Under the pieces are notes generated by a model that saw nothing but the letters and a program-made list of their open reading frames with translations, was not told the DNA's origin and did no database searches. Of a DNA stretch of 64,000 nt, positions 33,730 through 42,135 are shown in pieces. Source of the DNA: Lachnospiraceae bacterium (GTDB lineage Bacteria > Bacillota > Clostridia > Lachnospirales > Lachnospiraceae); NCBI GenBank assembly GCA_016291405.1, contig JAEEXG010000004.1, forward strand, positions 1 through 64,000, read 5' to 3'. A program made the position numbers and the translations under genes. Position 1 is the first letter of the stretch, and every line of letters starts with the position of its first letter.

Positions 33730-35028
33730 ATGGAAAAGAATGGTAGAAGACGGGTGGTTATGATATCTCTTGACGCTGTCGGAAAGAGAGATATGGAGTA
33801 TTTGTTAAATAAGCCAAACTTTAAAAAGATCGTAGAAAACGGTGCATTTTGCGGTAACGTATCAAGCGTTTATCCTTCACTTACATATCCCGCACATTCA
33901 TCCATAGTGACGGGCATGACGCCTGATCATCACAGAATCGTTACAAACACAAAGCTTCAGCCAAACAACAAAACACCTGACTGGAGATACAAAGAAAAAT
34001 ACATTCAGGCTAAGACCATTGTTGATATAGCTAAAGAAAAGGGCATGAAAACCGCAGCATTTCTTTGGCCCGTAATGGCAGGAGCAAAGATTGATTACAA
34101 CATTCCGGAAGTAATGTGCACCCGCCCTTATCACAACCAGGTGCTTTTATGCTTAAAGAATGGAACTCCTAAGTTTTTACTTGAAGTAAACAATAAATTC
34201 GGGCACATCAGAAAAGGCATTTCACAGCCTGCTTTGGATGATTTTGTGACCGCAAGCGTAGAATACACGATTGATAAATACGATCCCGATTTTATGCTTA
34301 TTCACTTTACGGATGTTGATACAAACCGCCACGACTACGGTGCTACGGGTAAAGAAATTACCGCGGCTTTGGACAGACACGATGAAAGACTTGGAAATAT
34401 CCTTAAATGGCTTGAAAAAAAGCGCCCTATGGACGATACAACCGTTATCGTGCTTGGTGACCACTGTCAGATTGATGCCCATACAATTACCTATCTTAAC
34501 AAGGCTTTTGTCGATAAGGGTTACATCACACTTAAGAACGGAAAAGTCACGGATTATAAGGCAATCACCAAGACCTGCGACGGCTCCACCTACGTATATT
34601 TAAATCCAAAGAAAACATATACTGAAAAGTTTTATGATGAATTCATAGATTTCTTAAACGAATTAAAGAAAAACGAAGCCCTTGGAATAGAAGAAATTTA
34701 CACATCCGATGAGGCAAAAGAAATGGGAGCGGATTCTGATTGCTTTTGCATGATAGAAGGTAAGGAAGGCTTCTATTTCCTTGATAATTACGATGTTTTA
34801 ACCGAATCGGTCAACGAGACAAAGAACCATAAAATGCTTGCCATTCATGGTTGCCTTCCTACAAAAGAATTAAACAAAACCTTCTTTGCTGCATTCGGAA
34901 AAGGCATAAAGAAGGGTGCAAGAGTGTCGGAAATGCATCTTTGGGATGAAGGCCCCACAATCGCTAAGATTCTTGGAGGAAGTTTAGGCCGAACCGATGG
35001 AAAACTGATTGAAGAAATATTTGAGTAA
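33730..35028 (+). CDS. Alkaline phosphatase superfamily / nucleotide pyrophosphatase-like protein
   Basis: The 432-aa protein has the NPP-type active site: MISLDAVGK (metal Asp), SLTYPAHSSIVTG with the Thr nucleophile, LIHFTDVDTNRHDYG (Asp/His ligands), LGDHCQID and a His late in the protein (IHGCLP). There is no signal peptide, so the product appears cytoplasmic, which is unusual for NPP enzymes. The family hydrolyses phosphodiester or pyrophosphate bonds of nucleotides or lipids. It starts 4 bp after rarA and is cotranscribed with it. Confidence 0.87.
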   Translation: MEKNGRRRVVMISLDAVGKRDMEYLLNKPNFKKIVENGAFCGNVSSVYPSLTYPAHSSIVTGMTPDHHRIVTNTKLQPNNKTPDWRYKEKYIQAKTIVDIAKEKGMKTAAFLWPVMAGAKIDYNIPEVMCTRPYHNQVLLCLKNGTPKFLLEVNNKFGHIRKGISQPALDDFVTASVEYTIDKYDPDFMLIHFTDVDTNRHDYGATGKEITAALDRHDERLGNILKWLEKKRPMDDTTVIVLGDHCQIDAHTITYLNKAFVDKGYITLKNGKVTDYKAITKTCDGSTYVYLNPKKTYTEKFYDEFIDFLNELKKNEALGIEEIYTSDEAKEMGADSDCFCMIEGKEGFYFLDNYDVLTESVNETKNHKMLAIHGCLPTKELNKTFFAAFGKGIKKGARVSEMHLWDEGPTIAKILGGSLGRTDGKLIEEIFE

Positions 35029-35032
35029 AAGA

Positions 35033-35060
35033 AAAAGCCCGAAATCTTTCGGGCTTTTAA
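35033..35060. terminator. Bidirectional terminator between convergent genes
   Basis: A 12-bp stem (AAAAGCCCGAAA with TTTCGGGCTTTT) is almost a perfect palindrome with A and T tracts on both sides. It overlaps the 3' end of the DUF4364 gene. Confidence 0.87.
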
Positions 35061-35572
35061 AATAGCTTTTCTACCAATAAATTGTAAACATCCTGATTTG
35101 CCGTTTCCCATTTATCGCAAATGGATGCGGCCAATTCTTCCGTTGGAACAGACATCGTAAGATTTACTAAGTTTATGTTCTTTTCACGGATTATCATGTT
35201 TGCTTCGTATTCACCGGTTGTTGACTTATAGTAATTTGAAAGAACTGACACTTCGTTTTTAAGTTCGTATTCGTTTTCTTTAAAATACTTATCGATTTCT
35301 TCTCTTATAGAAGAACTGATTCTGTTTTCAAAGAAACCAAGTGTCTGCCTTCCTTCTTCGGTGATTTCCAAATGAGTGCGGTTTCTAATCGACTTAGCTC
35401 GCACCATATCTGCATCCGTAAGTTCGGAAATAGCCTGCTGAAGGGTTAAAAACGTGGTGTATTCTTTCTCAAGAATAAAGTCTCCAACCTGGGCTTTTGT
35501 CAGCGGGAAATTCACTCTGTCCAGCATATAAAGCACTATTAACTTATAAAGTGTAATAGGATCTTGTGTCAT
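35057..35572 (-). CDS. DUF4364 family protein (winged-helix-like)
   Basis: The 171-aa reading starts at the ATG at 35572 behind AAGAGG; an ATG 21 nt further upstream has no site. The N-terminal 75 residues resemble a PadR/MarR-type winged helix (LYKLIVLYMLDRV, TLQQAISELTDADMV, HLEITEEGRQTLGFF), and the C-terminal half is a coiled alpha/beta domain typical of DUF4364, a family common in Clostridia near rho. It is probably DNA-binding, with targets unknown. Confidence 0.85.
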   Translation of the reverse strand: MTQDPITLYKLIVLYMLDRVNFPLTKAQVGDFILEKEYTTFLTLQQAISELTDADMVRAKSIRNRTHLEITEEGRQTLGFFENRISSSIREEIDKYFKENEYELKNEVSVLSNYYKSTTGEYEANMIIREKNINLVNLTMSVPTEELAASICDKWETANQDVYNLLVEKLF

Positions 35573-35746
35573 CAAAAAACCTCTTAAATTCACTCTTTAC
35601 ATTTTTTAAAAAGGCAATTATAATCATAACCATAAAAAAATTGTTTTTCAAGTTAATCATTAAACTTCTAAACAACTATCATCAACCGGATGGTATCCGA
35701 GCACGGATACTTCTTAGTTAACCTGCATTTACCCACAGGAGGAAAA

Positions 35747-37258
35747 ATGAGAGAAAGATATGAAACACTCGCTATACGCGATTTGCGTGCTATAGCAAAA
35801 ATCAGAGGCATTAAAGGCGCGTCCAGTATGAGTAAAGGACAGGTAATCGAAATGCTTGTTCTTTTAGACGAAACTGAAGAAAAGGCCAGAGTTGCCGCAA
35901 ACTATGAAGCAGGAACCGTTTCCGCAGAGGAAGATTCCGAAGGTGGAGACGAAGAAAAGAAAACGGCTCCCAAAACCAGAGCACCCCGCACGGTTAAAGC
36001 AAAAACAAGCGATAACCCAATCGAGGAAGCATTTGAAAGACAGGCTGCTTTAAATCCCGGAAAAAGCGTGGAAGACATGAAGCAGTTATATCTTGAAAGA
36101 AAACAGAAAGAAGACGAAGAAAGAAACGTCGACAGCGGTATTATTGCAAAAGGTATTTTGGAAATTATGCCGGACGGCTTCGGATTCATAAGATGTGAAA
36201 ACTACTTGCCCGGAGAAAATGACGTTTACGTGGCTCCCGGCATTATCAGAAAATATGGCTTAAGAACCGGTGATATCGTGGAAGGCTCCACAAGAGTGAA
36301 AGCCGCAAGCGAAAAGTTCTCCGCTATCATGACATTAAAATCGGTTAACGGATACAATCCTGACACAATTCCCAGCCGCATAAGCTTTGAAAACTTAACA
36401 CCTATTTTCCCTGATGAAAGAATCAAACTTGAAATGCCCGGTTCTACCGTTGCAATGCGTGTTATGGACTTGTTAAGCCCTGTAGGAAAAGGCCAAAGAG
36501 GTATGATTGTATCTCCTCCCAAAGCCGGTAAAACTACATTATTAAAAGAAGTAGCAAAGTCTGTTAAAAGAAACAATCCCGAAATTCACATGATTATTCT
36601 TTTGATTGACGAGCGTCCCGAAGAAGTTACCGATATTAAGGAAGCTATCGAAGGACCTAACGTAGAAGTTATCTATTCAACATTTGATGAGCTCCCTGAG
36701 CATCATAAGAGAGTTTCCGAAATGGTTATAGAGCGTGCAAAGAGACTTGTTGAGCATCATAAAGATGTAATGATTTTGCTTGACTCAATCACACGTCTTA
36801 CAAGAGCTTACAACTTAACCGTTCCCCCGTCAGGACGTACACTCTCAGGTGGTCTTGACCCTGCAGCATTGCATATGCCCAAGCGTTTCTTTGGTGCCGC
36901 AAGAAACATGCGTGAAGGCGGATCTTTAACAATCCTTGCCACAGCATTGGTTGATACAGGTTCAAAGATGGACGACGTTGTATACGAAGAATTTAAGGGA
37001 ACAGGTAACATGGAAATGGTACTTGACCGTAAGCTTTCTGAAAAGCGTATCTTCCCTGCAATCGACATTGCAAAGTCAGGAACAAGAAGAGACGATTTGC
37101 TTCTTACAAAGGAAGAAATCGATGCTGTCAATATGCTTAGAAAAGGTATTAACGGCTTAAAGCCCGAAGAAAGCGTGGACAGAATCCTTGATATGTTCTC
37201 TAAGACCAGAGGAAATACAGACTTTATACACATGGTAAATAAAATTCAGCTTTTCTAG
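35747..37258 (+). CDS. rho: Transcription termination factor Rho
   Basis: The 503-aa reading begins at the ATG at 35747 right after AGGAGG, not at the earlier ATG at 35690. Order: Rho N-terminal SAP-like helix bundle (YETLAIRDLRAIAKIRGIKG), an acidic/basic low-complexity insert at about 50-125, the cold-shock-like RNA-binding domain (FGFIRCENYLPGENDVYV), and the RecA-like hexameric ATPase with Walker A SPPKAGKTTLL and the Q/R loop region. The insert is longer than in E. coli Rho, as often in Clostridia. It heads the cluster rho / PAP2 / rpmE / DUF1385 / prmC / prfA. Confidence 0.97.
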   Translation: MRERYETLAIRDLRAIAKIRGIKGASSMSKGQVIEMLVLLDETEEKARVAANYEAGTVSAEEDSEGGDEEKKTAPKTRAPRTVKAKTSDNPIEEAFERQAALNPGKSVEDMKQLYLERKQKEDEERNVDSGIIAKGILEIMPDGFGFIRCENYLPGENDVYVAPGIIRKYGLRTGDIVEGSTRVKAASEKFSAIMTLKSVNGYNPDTIPSRISFENLTPIFPDERIKLEMPGSTVAMRVMDLLSPVGKGQRGMIVSPPKAGKTTLLKEVAKSVKRNNPEIHMIILLIDERPEEVTDIKEAIEGPNVEVIYSTFDELPEHHKRVSEMVIERAKRLVEHHKDVMILLDSITRLTRAYNLTVPPSGRTLSGGLDPAALHMPKRFFGAARNMREGGSLTILATALVDTGSKMDDVVYEEFKGTGNMEMVLDRKLSEKRIFPAIDIAKSGTRRDDLLLTKEEIDAVNMLRKGINGLKPEESVDRILDMFSKTRGNTDFIHMVNKIQLF

Positions 37259-37276
37259 GCTGAATGAGGAGGGGTA

Positions 37277-37927
37277 ATGAAAACTAACAAAAAAAATATC
37301 GTTTCAGCTTTAATTTTACTGGCTGTATTTGTGATTTTTACAATCCTTATTAAAACAGTTAACGTAGCAGCCATCGGTCCCGAAGGCACAAGCGTAGGAT
37401 TTGCATTTATAAATGAAACATTTAAAAATGTATTTCCCTATAATGATACCTTTTATGACTTAAGCGAAATCCTTGGATACTTAGCTTTACTTACTTGCGG
37501 TTTCTTTGGATGCGTAGGGCTTTTGCAGTTAATTAAAAGAAAGAGCTTAAAGAAAGTAGACAAAGACATTTACGTGCTCGCAGCCTTCTATGTTGTAGTG
37601 CTTGCCTGCTACGTTTTATTTGAAAAGATTGTTATAAACTATCGCCCCGTAATTTTGGACGAAGGCCTTGAAGCATCTTACCCTTCAAGCCACACAATCT
37701 TAAGCCTTTGCGTGTTTGCTTCCGCAGCCTTCATGGTTGAAAGATATTTAAAGAACCAAAAAACACTAAAAACAATCTTCGGTACAGCTTCTATCGTATT
37801 GGCTGTCGTTACGGTTGTCTTCAGAGCTTTCAGCGGAGTACATTGGTTCACAGATATTATCGGAGGCGTGTTACTCTCATTAGCGCTTTTAAACCTTTTC
37901 TTGGCTTTTTTGCCAAGTGAAAAATAA
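37277..37927 (+). CDS. PAP2-family membrane phosphatase
   Basis: The 216-aa protein has six membrane helices and the three phosphatase motifs: KIVINYRPV (motif 1), YPSSHT (motif 2, PSSH for PSGH) and RAFSGVHWFTDIIGG (motif 3). Such enzymes remove phosphate from lipid phosphates such as undecaprenyl or phosphatidic acid derivatives. It starts 18 bp after rho with an AGGAGG site. Confidence 0.88.
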   Translation: MKTNKKNIVSALILLAVFVIFTILIKTVNVAAIGPEGTSVGFAFINETFKNVFPYNDTFYDLSEILGYLALLTCGFFGCVGLLQLIKRKSLKKVDKDIYVLAAFYVVVLACYVLFEKIVINYRPVILDEGLEASYPSSHTILSLCVFASAAFMVERYLKNQKTLKTIFGTASIVLAVVTVVFRAFSGVHWFTDIIGGVLLSLALLNLFLAFLPSEK

Positions 37928-38039
37928 CCCCTTGCGCGACGGAAAACTCTATGCTACAATGATAAAGCTGTTTATATGATGACAGCAGTGGATGAGAACA
38001 AGAGATACTATTAATATACAGTTTAAATGAGGTGAAAAG

Positions 38040-38240
38040 ATGAAAGAAGGAATTCATCCTGAGTACTATCAGGCAACAGTAACCTGCAACTGTGGTAACA
38101 CATTCGTTGTAGGATCAACAAAGCAGGAAATCCACGTAGAAGTTTGCTCTAAGTGCCATTCATTCTACACAGGCCAGACAAAGACCGCAAGAACCGACGG
38201 ACAGATTGAGAAGTTCAATAAGAAGTACGGTGTAAAGTAA
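38040..38240 (+). CDS. rpmE: 50S ribosomal protein L31
   Basis: The 66-aa protein has the zinc-binding L31 signature: VTCNCGNTFVVGST (CxC) and EVCSKCHSFYTG (CxxC). This is the Zn-containing form, so the cell may also carry a Zn-free paralog elsewhere. The C-terminus GQIEKFNKKYG is typical. An AGGTGAAAAG site precedes the ATG. Confidence 0.97.
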   Translation: MKEGIHPEYYQATVTCNCGNTFVVGSTKQEIHVEVCSKCHSFYTGQTKTARTDGQIEKFNKKYGVK

Positions 38241-38255
38241 TAAGAAACTAACGAT

Positions 38256-38290
38256 AAGGTTGAGATTTTGGTCTCAACCTTTTCTTCTTT
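38256..38290 (+). terminator. rpmE terminator
   Basis: A 10-bp stem (AAGGTTGAGA with TCTCAACCTT) is followed by TTTCTTCTTT. Confidence 0.83.
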
Positions 38291-38320
38291 AAATCGTAGA
38301 ATTAAAAGAAGGAGAGGGTT

Positions 38321-39310
38321 ATGGCTACAAAGAAAAAAGGAAGATACTCAGGAATCGGCGGACAGGCCGTTTTGGAAGGTATCATGATGAAGAATAAAGA
38401 TAAATACGCAGTGGCAGTCAGAAAGGCCGACGGTGAAATCGAAGTCGACATTGATGAGTACACAGGTGTTACTAAGGGAAATGTTTTAAAGAACCTTCCC
38501 TTTTTAAGAGGCGTATTTAATTTCATAGATTCTTTGGTGCTTGGCATGAAGGCGATTAACTATTCGGCGTCATTTTATGAAGACGAAGCCGATAAGGCAA
38601 CAGCTTTCGATAAAGTAATGGAGAAGATTTTTAAAGATAAAACCGAGAAAGTTTTGACAGGCTTTATTACATTTCTTTCTATTTTACTTGCGGTTGGAAT
38701 TTTCATTTTCCTTCCCTATTACTTAACTTCCTGGATCACCAAAAACGTTAGAAACGACACACTTACGGCTTTAATCGAAGGCGTAATAAGAATTATAATT
38801 TTTGTTCTTTATATAGTGCTTATTTCAATAAGCAAAGACATAAAGCGAGTATACAGATATCATGGAGCAGAGCATAAGTGCATAAATTGCATCGAGCACG
38901 GAAAGCCCTTAACGGTTGAAAACGTCATGAAATCATCAAGACTTCACCGTCGTTGCGGCACAAGTTTTCTTTTGCTTGTAATCTTGATAAGTGTAATCCT
39001 TTTCTTCTTTATAAGAGTGGATTCACCCGTGTTAAGACTTGTAATCAGACTTTTGCTTATACCCGTCATTGCAGGAATCTCTTATGAGCTTCTTCGCTTT
39101 GCAGGTCGTTCCAACAACATCATTGTTAAGACTATTTCAGCTCCCGGACTTTTGCTTCAAAAGTTAACCACCAAAGAGCCCGACGAATCAATGGTAGAAG
39201 TTGCCATTGCCGCTGTTGAAGCTGTATTTGACTGGAAAGACTTTTTGAAAGAAAAGTTTGATTTAAAGGAAGAAGAATATAATCTTACCCAAGAAAACAC
39301 ACAACAATGA
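38321..39310 (+). CDS. DUF1385 (YqhQ-like) membrane protein
   Basis: The 329-aa protein matches DUF1385: the start KGRYSGIGGQAVLEGIMMKN, a central YRYHGAEHKCINCIEHG with paired Cys/His, RLHRRCGTSFLL and a C-terminal QKLTTKEPDESMVEVAIAA. About four membrane helices occur between 120 and 270. The function of the family is not known, but it is a regular neighbour of prmC and prfA in Clostridia. The stop overlaps prmC by 4 nt. Confidence 0.93.
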   Translation: MATKKKGRYSGIGGQAVLEGIMMKNKDKYAVAVRKADGEIEVDIDEYTGVTKGNVLKNLPFLRGVFNFIDSLVLGMKAINYSASFYEDEADKATAFDKVMEKIFKDKTEKVLTGFITFLSILLAVGIFIFLPYYLTSWITKNVRNDTLTALIEGVIRIIIFVLYIVLISISKDIKRVYRYHGAEHKCINCIEHGKPLTVENVMKSSRLHRRCGTSFLLLVILISVILFFFIRVDSPVLRLVIRLLLIPVIAGISYELLRFAGRSNNIIVKTISAPGLLLQKLTTKEPDESMVEVAIAAVEAVFDWKDFLKEKFDLKEEEYNLTQENTQQ

Positions 39311-40146
39311 GATATAAAGAATTGTATGAACTCGGCTGTCTTAAATTGAAGGCAGCCGATATTTCGGATTATAAGACTGATAGTAGACTCTTGCTTGAAG
39401 CCGTTATGGACACTTCCATGAACGACCTTTTTGTGCGTCCCGATATGGAAGTGGATGAAGAGAGTGAAAGAAAATATAACGAATACCTGGCCTTAAGGTC
39501 AAAGCACACACCTCTTCAGCACATAACAGGTAAGCAGGAATTTATGGGGCTTGAATTTAAAGTTAGCCCCGATGTTTTGGTGCCAAGACAGGATACCGAG
39601 AATCTTGTAGAAGAAGTGTTAAAGGATTTACACGACGGAATGAGCATCCTTGATATGTGCACTGGCTCAGGATGCATTCTTCTAAGCCTTCTTCACTATT
39701 CAAACGATTGTACCGGAGTTGGCACAGATATCAGTGAAAAAGCCCTTAGTATAGCAAAAGAAAATGCAGAGAATTTATCCATTGATGGCGTGACTTTCAT
39801 TAAGAGCGATTTATTTGAAAATATTAGTGGAAAGTTTGATATACTTGTTTCAAACCCACCCTATATAAGAACCTGTGAAATTGAAAACCTTATGCCGGAA
39901 GTAAGGGACCATGACCCATTCATAGCCCTTAACGGACATGAGAGCGGAGTGTATTTTTATGAGAAAATTATTGACAGGGCAGGCGAATTTCTTAAAAGAG
40001 GATCACTTGTAGCTTTCGAAATCGGAAACGATGAGGGAAGCGAAGTTAAGTCCCTCATGGAAAACGCAGGCTACAAAAATGTTGAAATAATTAAGGATTA
40101 TGGCGGAAACGACCGAATTGTAAAGGGGTATTACGTCAAGGATTAA
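39307..40146 (+). CDS. prmC: Peptide chain release factor N(5)-glutamine methyltransferase
   Basis: The 279-aa protein has an N-terminal helical domain and the SAM-binding [15 protein letters not shown] near 112, and the catalytic NPPYI near 176. It methylates the Gln of the GGQ motif in release factors, and the next gene is release factor 1. It is translationally coupled to DUF1385 (ATGA overlap). Confidence 0.95.
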   Translation: MRYKELYELGCLKLKAADISDYKTDSRLLLEAVMDTSMNDLFVRPDMEVDEESERKYNEYLALRSKHTPLQHITGKQEFMGLEFKVSPDVLVPRQDTENLVEEVLKDLHDGMSILDMCTGSGCILLSLLHYSNDCTGVGTDISEKALSIAKENAENLSIDGVTFIKSDLFENISGKFDILVSNPPYIRTCEIENLMPEVRDHDPFIALNGHESGVYFYEKIIDRAGEFLKRGSLVAFEIGNDEGSEVKSLMENAGYKNVEIIKDYGGNDRIVKGYYVKD

Positions 40147-40162
40147 TTTAGGAGATTTTATT

Positions 40163-41239
40163 ATGTTTGATAAATTAGAGAACCTTCTTTTAAGATTCGA
40201 AGATATAATGCAGGAGCTTTCATCCCCCGGTGTTACCGACGATGCAAAGCGTTTTAGAGAGCTTATGAAAGAGCAGGCAAACTTAACGCCTATCGTAGAA
40301 GCTTATAAGAAGTACAAGAAAGCAAAGCAGGATATAGAAGACAGTCTTTCAATGCTTGAAGAAGAATCCGATGAAGACATGAGAGAAATGCTTAAGGAAG
40401 AACTTCAGAACGCAAAAGACGATGTAGAAAAACTTGAAGAAGAGTTAAAGATTTTACTTCTTCCCAAAGACCCTAACGATGATAAGAACGTTATCGTTGA
40501 AATAAGAGCAGGTGCGGGCGGAGACGAAGCAGCCCTCTTTGCTGCAGAAATCTATCGTATGTATGTGCATTTTGCAGAAAAGCAGCACTGGAAGATAGAA
40601 CTTGTAAACGTTGATGAAATCGGCATCGGCGGCATGAAAGACGTTGAATTTATGATTAGCGGTAACGGAGCTTACTCAAAGCTTAAATATGAATCAGGCG
40701 TACACCGCGTACAAAGAGTGCCTGAAACAGAATCAGGCGGAAGAATCCACACATCAACAGTTACTGTTGCAGTTATGCCTGAAGTTGAAGATGTTGATAT
40801 CGTTATCGATGAAAAAGATATTCGTATCGACGTTATGAGAGCTTCCGGTAACGGTGGTCAGTGTGTCAACACAACAGACTCAGCCGTTCGTTTGACTCAC
40901 TATCCCACGGGTATTGTGGTTTACTCACAGACTGAAAAGTCACAGCTTCAAAACAGAGACAAGGCTTTTGCTTTACTTAGAGCAAAGCTTTATGATTTGG
41001 AACTTCAAAAGCAACACGATGAAGAAGCAGAGCTTCGCCGTTCACAGATTGGTACAGGCGACAGATCGGAAAAGATCAGAACCTATAACTTCCCTCAGAG
41101 CCGTGTTACAGACCATAGAATCGGTCTTACCACCCACAACCTTGAAGGCGTTTTGGACGGAGATATCGAAGAAATTCTTGATAGCCTTATTGCAGCAGAC
41201 CAGGCTGCAAAGCTTGCAAAGATGGAGCAAAGAAACTGA
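40163..41239 (+). CDS. prfA: Peptide chain release factor 1
   Basis: The 358-aa protein carries the catalytic GGQ at 231-233 ([13 protein letters not shown]) and the RF1-type codon-recognition tripeptide PET in [12 protein letters not shown], so it reads UAA and UAG. Domain 1 is the helical RF1/2 region (1-100). It starts 17 bp after prmC, its modifying enzyme. Confidence 0.97.
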   Translation: MFDKLENLLLRFEDIMQELSSPGVTDDAKRFRELMKEQANLTPIVEAYKKYKKAKQDIEDSLSMLEEESDEDMREMLKEELQNAKDDVEKLEEELKILLLPKDPNDDKNVIVEIRAGAGGDEAALFAAEIYRMYVHFAEKQHWKIELVNVDEIGIGGMKDVEFMISGNGAYSKLKYESGVHRVQRVPETESGGRIHTSTVTVAVMPEVEDVDIVIDEKDIRIDVMRASGNGGQCVNTTDSAVRLTHYPTGIVVYSQTEKSQLQNRDKAFALLRAKLYDLELQKQHDEEAELRRSQIGTGDRSEKIRTYNFPQSRVTDHRIGLTTHNLEGVLDGDIEEILDSLIAADQAAKLAKMEQRN

Positions 41240-41280
41240 AGCGAATTGTTTCTTGATGTGTTAGTTTTGAGGAAATAATA

Positions 41281-42135
41281 ATGATAGATTTAATAGTGGA
41301 CGTTTGCCTGGATGCGATTATAGATACGGCAAAACTTTTGCCTTTTTTGTATCTTACGTATCTGGCAATGGAATATCTTGAGCATAAGCTTACGGTTAAG
41401 AGCCTTACGGCCATTCAAAGGGCAGGAAACTTCGGCCCCTTAATCGGAGGAGCCTTGGGAGCAGTTCCGCAGTGCGGATTCAGCGCTTCCGCATCAGGGC
41501 TTTATGCAGGAAAGATTATATCTCTTGGCACATTGATTGCCATATATCTTTCAACCTCCGATGAAATGTTACCAATAATGATTTCAAGCAAAGCACCCAT
41601 AGGATTTATACTTTCAATAATCGGGCTTAAGCTTTTGGTTGGCGTTATCTGGGGATTCTTAATCGACAAAGTTTTCTTTAGAAATGAAAAAGCCCATGAA
41701 CATATAAACATTCATGGCATGTGTGAAAAAGATCATTGTAACTGTGATAAGGGCATTTGGACATCAGCCCTTAAGCACACTCTTTCAATAGCAGGATTTA
41801 TACTTATAGTTTCTTTGATCCTTGGATTTACGTTAGAATTCATGGGAGAAGATACTTTGGTGGGCTTATTCTTAAATCACAAAATTTTAGGCCCGCTTTC
41901 TGCGAGCCTTATAGGTCTAATTCCTAACTGTGCGGCATCTGTTGTAATAACAGAGCTTTACCTTGAAGGAGCGATCGGCTTTGGCTCTTTAATGGCAGGC
42001 TTACTCTCCGGCGCAGGCGTCGGCTGGCTTGTATTTTTAAGAGCATCAAAGGATATAAAGAAAACACTCAAGGTAATTGTTATTTTATTTATTACAGGCG
42101 CTTTAAGCGGTATTGTAATAGGACTTTTTAAATAA
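41281..42135 (+). CDS. Putative 10TM heavy-metal/arsenic exporter (ArsP_2 family)
   Basis: The 284-aa integral membrane protein fits the family annotated as putative 10TM heavy-metal exporter: GALGAVPQCGFSASASGLY near 57 and IGLIPNCAASVVITELY near 214 are related Cys-containing repeats in the two halves. A cytoplasmic loop at about 137-160 is rich in His and Cys (HEHINIHGMCEKDHCNC), a likely metal-binding segment. The substrate is not defined. It converges with the histidine kinase, with no strong terminator between them. Confidence 0.8.
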   Translation: MIDLIVDVCLDAIIDTAKLLPFLYLTYLAMEYLEHKLTVKSLTAIQRAGNFGPLIGGALGAVPQCGFSASASGLYAGKIISLGTLIAIYLSTSDEMLPIMISSKAPIGFILSIIGLKLLVGVIWGFLIDKVFFRNEKAHEHINIHGMCEKDHCNCDKGIWTSALKHTLSIAGFILIVSLILGFTLEFMGEDTLVGLFLNHKILGPLSASLIGLIPNCAASVVITELYLEGAIGFGSLMAGLLSGAGVGWLVFLRASKDIKKTLKVIVILFITGALSGIVIGLFK

